From contig NZ_OY761442.1 in the NCBI RefSeq assembly GCF_963664415.1, forward strand, positions 124,001-188,000: a DNA stretch of 64,000 nt, read 5' to 3'. The position numbers were made by a program, and so were the translations under genes. The stretch is from an uncultured Desulfobacter sp. (GTDB lineage: Bacteria; Desulfobacterota; Desulfobacteria; Desulfobacterales; Desulfobacteraceae). Shown in pieces: positions 34,204 through 42,203 of this stretch. Numbering within the stretch: the stretch's first letter is position 1; the number at the start of each line of letters is the position of its first letter. Below the pieces are notes generated by a model. That model saw only the letters and a list, made by a program, of their open reading frames with translations. It was not told the origin of the DNA and ran no database searches.

Positions 34204-35365
34204 GGCACTGGGCCTCTAACATTCGGATAATCAGGGCATCTTGTTCAAAGCGCCAGTTTAACTTGTTGGTTTATGCCGCTCTCTGCATGGATAAGATACC
34301 TTCGAGAGAAAGCGGTTTTGCTAATATTCCCAAAGCAACAGCGGGGACCTCTCTTGTCGTCCAATGCGGACGGACATAGTTGTGAATTATTTGATGAACA
34401 TCCAGTGTTCTTTGTAAGCCCTTTACCGTTTTTGCATAAGTGTTTGTTTTCCTCCTGAAAGTACTATTCTTTCGCCTGATTGCAGCGTTTTGAGCCTCAA
34501 GGTGGTTGGCATGGATTTCGGATTCCTTTAAATTTTGATCCGTATCAAGATGTTCTCGCTGTGGAGCTTGGTATTTTGGGCGTTTACGGCCTTTTTTGTG
34601 TTTTTGAGCCCCTTTGTTTTTAACACGAACTTTGACTCCTTTAGGAAGAACTCTGGGAGGACGCCCCTTTTTGCCGGTTTGAAAAACCTCGGAACATAAT
34701 TCGAAAAGCATATTACCATATCGTCTTTCACCATCTGAAAAAAACGATAAATCATCTGTATGATCGATATACCCGCATACGGTTTTCATAACTGATTTGA
34801 ATAATGATGTATCTTTTTTCCCACATCGTTGGTCGACAATAAATCGACTGGCTCTTTCCATAATGACCGCTGTCCAGCCTTCGGATTCCGATGGCATTGT
34901 TCGTTTACCGACAATGGTGTAGAGCTCATCTCCTTCAAATGTCAGGGATATAAATTCATGACAAAAACCATATAGCAACAATGTGGCTTTCTGGTCGGCA
35001 AATCTATTTTCCCATAGTGCAATGGTACTTTTGTTTGATCTCAATACCCTGCCGGTTGCTCGAAGCCCAAGGCCTTCACCGCGAAGTCTCAATGCAGATG
35101 CAACCTTGCTGATTGGCGTTTTAATATTATTCATGGCTGTATTGTGGGTTTCCGAAAACAAGCGTTCACAACGCCTACAGATATACAGTTTCCGGATTCC
35201 ATTGTGTATGGTCGGATAATGTTTAAAAACCGATGTGTCAGATGAGCAGCAGTATGGGCATTGGAGTGGGGTAGTTTTTTTCATAACCGCTGTTAATCAC
35301 ATCATTCATATAATATCAATCCTCATTCAAAAGGAAAGTGCGTTCAACGGTTCAGGCCCAGTGCC
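34204..35365 (-). mobile_element. IS1-family-like insertion sequence, complete
   Basis: A 1162-bp element bounded by inverted repeats GGCACTGGGCCT (left end, and reverse-complemented at the right end) and flanked by the 8-bp direct repeat GTCTCATC. It carries one transposase frame. The intact ends, intact frame and perfect duplication indicate a fairly recent insertion. Confidence 0.88.
34271..35284 (-). CDS. IS1-family-like transposase (single frame)
   Basis: A 337-residue transposase combining an N-terminal zinc-finger/HTH part (CPYCCSSDT...YICRRC; then a helix-turn-helix with LGLRATGRVLRSNKSTIALWE), like IS1 InsA, with an InsB-like catalytic domain. Candidate catalytic acids are D in FEGDELYT, D in FFSDGERRYG and E in NHLEAQNAAIRRK. 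It ends with the family-typical NSTFRRKTNTYAKTVKGLQR. Unlike IS1 of E. coli, no frameshift is needed. A basic insertion (residues ~205-250) is notable. Confidence 0.85.
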   Translation of the reverse strand: MKKTTPLQCPYCCSSDTSVFKHYPTIHNGIRKLYICRRCERLFSETHNTAMNNIKTPISKVASALRLRGEGLGLRATGRVLRSNKSTIALWENRFADQKATLLLYGFCHEFISLTFEGDELYTIVGKRTMPSESEGWTAVIMERASRFIVDQRCGKKDTSLFKSVMKTVCGYIDHTDDLSFFSDGERRYGNMLFELCSEVFQTGKKGRPPRVLPKGVKVRVKNKGAQKHKKGRKRPKYQAPQREHLDTDQNLKESEIHANHLEAQNAAIRRKNSTFRRKTNTYAKTVKGLQRTLDVHQIIHNYVRPHWTTREVPAVALGILAKPLSLEGILSMQRAA

Positions 35366-35373
35366 GTCTCATC
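35366..35373. repeat. Target-site duplication, right copy
   Basis: GTCTCATC, identical to 34196-34203. Confidence 0.85.
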
Positions 35374-35516
35374 TGGAAGGGTAATAATTGCCCAGGGGGG
35401 TGCCCCAAAGGAATTGTTTTTTATTCTTCAAGGAAAGGTTGCTTCGTCTGTCTTGAATCCTGCAGTTTTCAACTGGTCGGTCAAAGATTGTGTCTCAAAA
35501 TCCATTGGGACAAAAC

Positions 35517-35732
35517 TCAACGAATCCGGTATTCGTATACCTGCCTTGTTACGTTGTTGGCGCTTCCAGTTTTGAATGCCCGCTTTTTGGAGTAAATGTT
35601 TGAAACTGCCTGAGGGCCAATGATGCTCAATGCTATCGGATCTTTGAATATTATAGGATCATCAAAAAGCTGATGTGCAGCTCGCATCATCGCAACGCTG
35701 TTAGCCGTTAAACTGGGGCCGATCTGCCTCAT
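35517..35732 (-). pseudogene. Truncated SAM-dependent methyltransferase (N-terminal remnant)
   Basis: The 71-residue frame begins SLTANSVAMMRAAHQLFDDP and continues IIFKDPIALSIIG, the start of the TIGR00027 / leucine carboxyl methyltransferase-like family, whose members are about 280 residues long. The SAM-binding region is missing and the last ~24 residues are unrelated. Its start codon directly follows the acetyltransferase stop and has a good ribosome site (GGAGGG). The cut end overlaps the 3' end of the interrupted small gene, marking a recombination join. Confidence 0.7.
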
Positions 35733-36323
35733 TTATCCCTCCAACCGTTTAGTTTGCAAACAAAATCTCTTTTTATTTAACGCCATTAACAACATATCAA
35801 TTTTTTCCCCGTTTGGCATTGTCCATGACTTTTTCAGGATATCTACTGTCTTAAAACCAACCTTCTCATAAGCCTTAATCGCTCTTGTATTTGAATGAAA
35901 GACAGTGAGAGCTATGGTGGATAAATTCATGGTATTAAATGCATAATCGGCTACAAGCTTTAACGCTTCAGTTCCATGCCCCCCTGAGCGGTACCGCCCA
36001 TCCATTATTGCTATACCAATTTCTGCCTTTGATTTATCATTGTGGATGCCTTTAAGGGTGACATAGCCTATTGGAACATCCTTTTTATGAGCAATAATGG
36101 AAAATGTTATTGGATCACCATCACCACTATCAGGTAATGTAAGAATTTCTACCGTTTTAATAAATCTTTCACTTTCATTACATCGGAATGGATGCCATCC
36201 CATTGTATCAATAAGTTCAGGATCATCTGAAAAACTTATGAGATGGGCAATATGATTATGTGTGATCGGCGAAAGATATACGCCAAAATCCATTTGTTGT
36301 TTTGTCCTATCTTGCATCATCAA
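35733..36323 (-). CDS. GNAT-family acetyltransferase (RimJ/RimL-like)
   Basis: A 196-residue acetyltransferase. The acetyl-CoA region is GIAIMDGRYRSGGHGTEALKLVADYAF (the R/Q-x-x-G-x-G/A motif as RSGGHG), followed by LSTIALTVFHSNTRAIKAYEKVGF, the usual GNAT motif B. The target is unknown. Several in-frame ATGs exist near the start. It is directly followed by the methyltransferase remnant, so the two were an operon. Confidence 0.87.
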   Translation of the reverse strand: MMMQDRTKQQMDFGVYLSPITHNHIAHLISFSDDPELIDTMGWHPFRCNESERFIKTVEILTLPDSGDGDPITFSIIAHKKDVPIGYVTLKGIHNDKSKAEIGIAIMDGRYRSGGHGTEALKLVADYAFNTMNLSTIALTVFHSNTRAIKAYEKVGFKTVDILKKSWTMPNGEKIDMLLMALNKKRFCLQTKRLEG

Positions 36324-36658
36324 CTCTCCAAAACAAAATTTGCGGAATTTATTTTTTGCAAGTTTATAAGCATAGATACCATGTTCGAATTTTCCCTCTC
36401 AATACACTAAACCAAAGCCTGACATATGAATCAAAAATTTTAAAAAAATAATTTGCCCCGGAAACCCATTTAGAATAGCTGAAAAAAGGTTTCATGCACC
36501 TGCTTTTTTTAGTATGTTGGTCCTCCAAGTGATGTATTACCATATCATCTATCCGGGAAATATTAAGATAGGTGTTCGGCTATAATTTAGATATTAATTT
36601 AATGATTTACATTTAAAAATAAAACATAAAAATACAAAAAATCAGGAGAAAATACATC
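36324..36658. other. Intergenic, AT-rich
   Basis: About 335 bases between the divergent acetyltransferase and DUF2760 genes. Presumably contains the chaperone-operon promoter. No CIRCE-like or other recognised operator and no gene was found. Confidence 0.4.
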
Positions 36659-37462
36659 GTGAACGCAACAAAGGCATATGCGACTAAATCATTTACAGTT
36701 ATTGTACTGTTTATGCTGATCATCGGCGGGGCGGTAAGTGCCGGGATTTTTTTTGGACTAAAGAAACTTGCATTTATCTTTGCACCAGGTTCTGACGGCA
36801 TTATTACTATTCCGGGAATTAATGCGACATTTACCATTCAAACCCTGGCCGATCTGGCTCGTTTTATGGAGACGGCGACAACACAGTATATAGCCTATAT
36901 TAGTATATTTACAGTCCTTGTTTTTTTCGTTTTAAGTCTTATTCTTTGGGTCCTTTTGAAATCAAGTGTGGGGTCTTTGTTTAAAACTCTTGCTTTTGAA
37001 CCTGCCGGCAAAAAAGCGACTGGAAGTGGTGAAGGCCCAAAGAAAAAGGATTTTGTAGAGAAACGATTGGAACAGGAACGCCAAAAAAGACTTTTTCTGC
37101 ATTTTATATCGGTGTTACAACGGGAAGGACGATTGCTGGATTTTTTTGCCGAAGAACTGTCTGTGTATGATGATGATCAAATTGGTGCTGCCGTTAGAAG
37201 CATACAGGAAGACTGCAAGAAAAGTGTAGATAAGTATCTGTCTTTGGTGCCGGTGATTGATAAGCAAGAAGGTGATGAGGTTGAAGTTGAACCGGGTTTT
37301 GACCCCAATGCCATTACATTAACGGGGAATGTTTCCGGTGAACCTCCCTTTAAAGGGGTGTTAAGACATCGGGGATGGAAAGCGGCAAAAAATGAGGTGC
37401 CTAAACTGTCTGATGTACAGGATGCCTCCATTGTTGCACCGGCAGAAGTAGAAGTTGAATAG
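36659..37462 (+). CDS. DUF2760-type membrane protein
   Basis: A 267-residue protein with two N-terminal membrane spans (about residues 13-35 and 80-102) and a cytoplasmic C-terminal domain with the segment FLHFISVLQREGRLLDFFAEELSVYDDDQIGAAVRSIQEDC, characteristic of DUF2760. This family is typically encoded beside Hsp70-family genes, as here. GTG start after AGGAG. It may recruit the two Hsp70 proteins to the membrane; that is inference. Confidence 0.82.
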   Translation: MNATKAYATKSFTVIVLFMLIIGGAVSAGIFFGLKKLAFIFAPGSDGIITIPGINATFTIQTLADLARFMETATTQYIAYISIFTVLVFFVLSLILWVLLKSSVGSLFKTLAFEPAGKKATGSGEGPKKKDFVEKRLEQERQKRLFLHFISVLQREGRLLDFFAEELSVYDDDQIGAAVRSIQEDCKKSVDKYLSLVPVIDKQEGDEVEVEPGFDPNAITLTGNVSGEPPFKGVLRHRGWKAAKNEVPKLSDVQDASIVAPAEVEVE

Positions 37463-37492
37463 GAAATTTTTATTTATTTGTAGGAGTGTGCC

Positions 37493-39310
37493 GTGAAAGA
37501 GGGCAGATATATCGTTGGAATAGATCTTGGGACAACAAATTGCGTGGTGGCCTATTCAGATATGGAAGTTGAAAGAGCACCCAGGGAAATGGCGAAAATA
37601 AACATTTTCAGGGTGCCGCAGCTCACAGGTCCCGGGGTGGTTGAATTAAGAGATTCCCTTCCCTCGTTTCTTTATGTTAAGGAGGGGCACGAAAACGATT
37701 CAGACTCTTTAGTTCTGCCATGGCAAGAAGAAGATGCATTGACTGTCGCCGGTGAATTTGCCAGAGAACGCGGTGCTGAAGTGCCCCATAAACTGATCTC
37801 CTCGGCAAAGTCGTGGCTGTGCAATGCGGCGGTGGATCGCGAAACTCCCATTCTGCCCTGGAATACCACAAAAGATATCGAGAAACTTTCTCCGGTCCAG
37901 GCCTCCTGTGCGCTGCTCAGGCATATAAAAAATGCCTGGAATCATGAAATGGGTGAGGATGATCCGGATCTCTGTCTTGAAAATCAGTCCATCTACCTGA
38001 CGGTTCCGGCTTCGTTTGATGCCGTTGCCCGGGAACTGACGGTGAAGGCTGCCCAGCTGGCCGGTTTGAATGACATTGTGCTTATTGAAGAGCCTCAATC
38101 CGCCTTTTATGCCTGGATTGACAAAGCCGGTGATGATTGGAGAGATCAAGTGGAAAAAGGCGATCTGGTCCTGGTCTGTGATATCGGCGGCGGTACCAGT
38201 GATTTCAGCCTTATTGAGGTGGATGAGAACGAGGACGGCCTTCTAAGCCTTGAACGTGTGGCTGTGGGTAATCATCTGCTTGTCGGAGGCGACAACCTTG
38301 ATTTAACGCTCTCCTACTTTCTTGCGGCCCAGTTAAGGGAAAAGAAACAGAAATTGGATGACTGGCAGATGAGAGGACTTGTTCACTCATGTAGAAAAGC
38401 CAAAGAGAGCTTGTTTTCAGCCGACGGTCAAGATGAATATCCAGTCACGGTTTTGGGAAGAGGCTCCGGCCTGATCGCCGGCACGATCAAAGTGAGCTTG
38501 AAGCTTGAGGAGATACAGCAGGTTGTGCTGGATGGTTTTTTCCCGAAATGCAGTTTGGATGACAAGCCGGCTAAAAGCAGCGCCGCCGGTATGAAAGAGT
38601 TTGGGCTTTTATATGAATCTGATCCAGGTATTACCCGGCATTTGGCCCAATTCATATCTTCCCATACCAATGACCAGGGAAATCCGAGACTGCCCACTGC
38701 CGTTGTATTTAACGGCGGGGTCATGAAATCCCCTATGATCAGAGCGCGGATTCTGGATGTGCTCAATCAGTGGCACGCGACAGCCGGCAGTGGTGAAATC
38801 CGGCAGATCAATGCGGTTGATTTTGATCTTTCCGTAGCCTGGGGCGCCTCTTATTATGGTCAGGCCACACGTGGAGAGGGTATCAAAATACGCGGTGGGC
38901 TCGGGATGTCCTACTATATGGCTATTGAAGCTGCCATGCCGGCCATTCCAGGGCTTGCCATGCCCACCAGAGCGCTTTGCATTGCTCCCTTCGGCATGGA
39001 AGACGGCAGCCAGGCAGAAAGCAAGGACCGTTTGTTTAATTTGGTGGTGGGTGAAAAAGTCACCTTTGATATCATGAGTTCTCCCAACCGGCCCGATGAT
39101 CAGCTCGGTGATGTGATCGATAATTGGGAGGATGAGGGGATTACAGACTTAACCTCCATTGAAACTGAACTTGAAGGAACGGATGAAGGGTTTATACCTG
39201 TTACGTTTGAAGTAAAGGTGACCGAGATCGGCACCCTTGAATTTTGGGCCTGTGCACGGGATGATGATAGAAAATGGCGCTTGGAGTTGAATGTAAGACC
39301 CAAGGTGTAG
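37493..39310 (+). CDS. Hsp70-family protein, first of a tandem pair
   Basis: A 605-residue actin-fold ATPase of the Hsp70 superfamily. Phosphate-1 motif VGIDLGTTNCVVAYSD, IEEPQSAFYAW, phosphate-2 motif CDIGGGTSDFSLIEVD and adenosine motif VVFNGGVMKSP are all present. The region after ~500 is a short beta-rich domain, smaller than a DnaK substrate-binding domain, and there is no EEVD-type or lid tail. GTG start preceded by AGGAG. It is followed 19 bases later by a longer paralogue. Confidence 0.9.
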   Translation: MKEGRYIVGIDLGTTNCVVAYSDMEVERAPREMAKINIFRVPQLTGPGVVELRDSLPSFLYVKEGHENDSDSLVLPWQEEDALTVAGEFARERGAEVPHKLISSAKSWLCNAAVDRETPILPWNTTKDIEKLSPVQASCALLRHIKNAWNHEMGEDDPDLCLENQSIYLTVPASFDAVARELTVKAAQLAGLNDIVLIEEPQSAFYAWIDKAGDDWRDQVEKGDLVLVCDIGGGTSDFSLIEVDENEDGLLSLERVAVGNHLLVGGDNLDLTLSYFLAAQLREKKQKLDDWQMRGLVHSCRKAKESLFSADGQDEYPVTVLGRGSGLIAGTIKVSLKLEEIQQVVLDGFFPKCSLDDKPAKSSAAGMKEFGLLYESDPGITRHLAQFISSHTNDQGNPRLPTAVVFNGGVMKSPMIRARILDVLNQWHATAGSGEIRQINAVDFDLSVAWGASYYGQATRGEGIKIRGGLGMSYYMAIEAAMPAIPGLAMPTRALCIAPFGMEDGSQAESKDRLFNLVVGEKVTFDIMSSPNRPDDQLGDVIDNWEDEGITDLTSIETELEGTDEGFIPVTFEVKVTEIGTLEFWACARDDDRKWRLELNVRPKV

Positions 39311-39329
39311 TGGCGGGTAGGAGAGTATA

Positions 39330-42152
39330 GTGGATTTTCAAGATAAACGGTATGTGGTCGGCATCGACCTGGGAACGACCAATTCAGCGGTATCATACGC
39401 GGATCTGACGAGCATCGACACCAATAAAGCCGGTGGGGGCATCGGCAATGCCATAAAAGTTTTCAAGGTGCCCCAATTGACCGGACCGGGTGAATTTTCA
39501 CCTGCCCCCGTGCTGCCCTCTTTTTTATATATTCCCGGAGAGTACGATGTTGCCAAAGAGGCATTAAGGCATCCCTGGAAAAAGGAAAGCGACCTGTTTG
39601 CCGGTGTGTTTGCAAGAGAGCATGGGGCTCAGATTCCATCCCGGCTGGTGTCATCCGCCAAAAGCTGGCTGTGTCATTCCAGGGCCGACCGTGAAGCCCC
39701 GATTCTGCCGTGGGGATCCCAGAATGTGGATAAAATATCCCCGGTCAAGGCGACTAGTGAATATTTAAGGCATATTCGAAAGGCATGGAATCATTTTGTT
39801 AAAGACGAAGACCTGTTTCTTGAAAATCAATTCACCGTCATCACCGTTCCAGCGTCGTTTGATGAAGCAGCCCGTGAATATACACTAAAGGCCGCAAGAG
39901 ATGCAGGATTCAGCAAAAACATTACCCTGCTGGAAGAGCCCCTTGCCGCATTTTATGCCTGGGTGACGCGCCATGAGCATGACTGGCAGGCCCATGTTAA
40001 AGCGGATGATCTGATCCTTGTTTGTGATGTGGGCGGGGGAACTACTGACTTTACCTTGATCTCACTGAAAGAGGCTGAGGGCAGTCCACGGTTTGAGCGG
40101 GTGGCTGTCGGGGATCACCTCATTTTAGGCGGAGATAATATTGACCTGACCCTGGCCCGTTATGTCGCATCAAAATTCAAACAGAAAGCAAACCTTACGG
40201 CGGATCAGTGGAAAACACTGAGTTATAAATGCAGGGCCGCCAAAGAGACCCTGCTTTTGGACGGCGATGACAATAAGGCCGGTGATGAAAACCGTGCCAG
40301 AATCGTTTTACGAGGAGAGGGCCGCTCCCTTATCGCAAATACATTGTCTGCGGATCTTGAAAAAGATGAGCTGGAAGATATTTTGTGCAACGGCTTTTTC
40401 CCGGAGGTGGAACCCAGTGCTGCCAATCCTAAAAAAGCTGGAAAGGCAATCGCCGAATTTGGGCTGCCCTATGAGCAGGAACCTGCAATTACCCGTCATA
40501 TCGGATGGTTTTTAGAGCGCCATCGTGAAAGCGTCAACGCGGCTCTGGGTAAGGACCCCATACCGGATCATATTTTGTTTAATGGCGGCTCACTGAAACC
40601 CTCCGTGTTTCAAAATAAAATCAGGTCGGCCATCGGAAAATGGTTTTCCTGTGAGGATCAGGCACTGCCCACAGTGCTGGATAATAGTGATCCGGATCTT
40701 TCTGTTGCTCTAGGCGCCTCTTACTATGGTCTTGTCAAGCAAGGTATCGGTGTGCGTGTGGGCAGCGGCAGTCCGAGAAGCTATTATATCGGCGTTGCTT
40801 CGGATCATACCAAAGAAGCAACTTGTGAAAACGTACTCTGCGTTGTGGAGCGTGGCCTGGATGAAGGATCGTTGATCCAGATGCCGCAGATGGAATTTGA
40901 AGTTGTCGCCAACCAGCCGGTTGTTTTTTCAATGTTCAGTTCCAGTTTCAGGTCCGGTGATAAAAGTGGCGACATTCTCCCGGTGGATGATTCAATGACA
41001 CCGCTGCCGCCGTTGAAAACCGTCATTAAATTTGGAAAAAACGGGGATTCAAAACGGATTCCGGTCAAGGTTGAGGCCGAATATACGGAGATGGGGACCC
41101 TTGCCATGTGGTGCCGTTCAAGTGTGTCATCCCATCGTTGGAAGCTCCAATTTCAATTGCGTGAACCCCAGACTGGAGAAACCGGCGAGAGTGAAGTCTA
41201 TGATGATGATACGGTAAATCGTGTCCGGGATCTCTTGACAGAAGCCTTTTCCGGTTCTGCCGGCAGCCCCCGGTTGCCTTCTGTTGTCAAAAATATAGAG
41301 AAGCTGGTGGAGACAAAGAAAAATAAATGGCCGTTGTCTTTTCTTAGGGCCGTGGCCGATCATTTGATTGAAAATGTCAAATGGCGGTCCAACAGTCCGG
41401 AACACGAAGTGCGCTGGTTAAATTTAACCGGATTCTGCATTCGGCCCGGCTTTGGCGATGCCTTTGATGAAGGGCGTATGCCGAAATTGTGGAAGGTATA
41501 TTTACAAAGAAGCTTGTTTCCTAAAGCCAAGCAAAATGCCGTTGAGTGGTGGATATTTTGTCGACGCATTGCAGGGGGCTTGACCGCCGGTCAGCAACGG
41601 CAGTTTTTTCAGGATGTTTCCGGTTATTTGCTGGCAAATAACGGTGCCGGAAAAAAAGTACCCAAGCAGGAAATGACCGAAGTGTGGATGTCCGCAGCAA
41701 ATATGGAACGCCTGTTGGTAAAAGACAAAATCGCTTTGTCAAAAAAGCTGATCCCCCAGTTGAAACCGGGCAAAACGCCGCATCAAATGTTTTGGGCGTT
41801 ATCCAGACTCGGTGCCAGAGAGCTTCTTTACGGCTCTGTGGATAGAGTCGTTCCGGCAAAAGAGGTGGAGAAGTGGACCAATCGTTTGATAAAAATCAAC
41901 TGGACCTCCAAGGATCAGATCGCGTCGGCGTTGACTCAGATTCTCAGAAAGACTGGGGATCGGACCCGTGATGTTTCCCAGGATATTATTCAAACAATGG
42001 TCCCTTGGCTTGAGCAGATGAAGGCGCCTAAAAAGTCCCAGGACATGATTCAGACCGTCGTGCCGATTGAGTCGGCTGATGAAGCTTCCATTTTTGGAGA
42101 AAGCCTGCCTCAGGGTCTTATACTTCGCAGTTGTTCTGAAAAAGGTAAATAG
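39330..42152 (+). CDS. Hsp70-family protein with long C-terminal extension
   Basis: A 940-residue paralogue of the preceding protein. Residues ~1-600 align motif for motif (VGIDLGTTNSAVSYAD, EEPLAAFYAW, CDVGGGTTDFTLI, LFNGGSLKP). The last ~300 residues are helical and contain repeated WxxxxRR-like segments, matching the DUF3731 type of extension. GTG start. With DUF2760 and the shorter Hsp70 it forms a three-gene chaperone unit whose clients are unknown. Confidence 0.9.
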   Translation: MDFQDKRYVVGIDLGTTNSAVSYADLTSIDTNKAGGGIGNAIKVFKVPQLTGPGEFSPAPVLPSFLYIPGEYDVAKEALRHPWKKESDLFAGVFAREHGAQIPSRLVSSAKSWLCHSRADREAPILPWGSQNVDKISPVKATSEYLRHIRKAWNHFVKDEDLFLENQFTVITVPASFDEAAREYTLKAARDAGFSKNITLLEEPLAAFYAWVTRHEHDWQAHVKADDLILVCDVGGGTTDFTLISLKEAEGSPRFERVAVGDHLILGGDNIDLTLARYVASKFKQKANLTADQWKTLSYKCRAAKETLLLDGDDNKAGDENRARIVLRGEGRSLIANTLSADLEKDELEDILCNGFFPEVEPSAANPKKAGKAIAEFGLPYEQEPAITRHIGWFLERHRESVNAALGKDPIPDHILFNGGSLKPSVFQNKIRSAIGKWFSCEDQALPTVLDNSDPDLSVALGASYYGLVKQGIGVRVGSGSPRSYYIGVASDHTKEATCENVLCVVERGLDEGSLIQMPQMEFEVVANQPVVFSMFSSSFRSGDKSGDILPVDDSMTPLPPLKTVIKFGKNGDSKRIPVKVEAEYTEMGTLAMWCRSSVSSHRWKLQFQLREPQTGETGESEVYDDDTVNRVRDLLTEAFSGSAGSPRLPSVVKNIEKLVETKKNKWPLSFLRAVADHLIENVKWRSNSPEHEVRWLNLTGFCIRPGFGDAFDEGRMPKLWKVYLQRSLFPKAKQNAVEWWIFCRRIAGGLTAGQQRQFFQDVSGYLLANNGAGKKVPKQEMTEVWMSAANMERLLVKDKIALSKKLIPQLKPGKTPHQMFWALSRLGARELLYGSVDRVVPAKEVEKWTNRLIKINWTSKDQIASALTQILRKTGDRTRDVSQDIIQTMVPWLEQMKAPKKSQDMIQTVVPIESADEASIFGESLPQGLILRSCSEKGK

Positions 42153-42203
42153 GGCCCGACCGAAAGCTTTTTTTTCTATATTATGTTGTAAAAAAAGGAC
42201 AAC

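Larger units (their letters stand above)
34067..35575 (+). pseudogene. Small gene interrupted by the IS1-like element
   Basis: Bases 34067-34203 and 35374-35575 join into a single open frame of 112 codons when the element and one copy of its 8-bp target duplication are removed. The N-terminal part reads MKSIRSDLAWQILQLAEKRL, and the frame after the junction reads IIAQGGAPKELFFILQGKV, faintly like a cyclic-nucleotide-binding loop. The family is not recognised. Continuity across the junction argues that this was a real gene. Confidence 0.65.
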
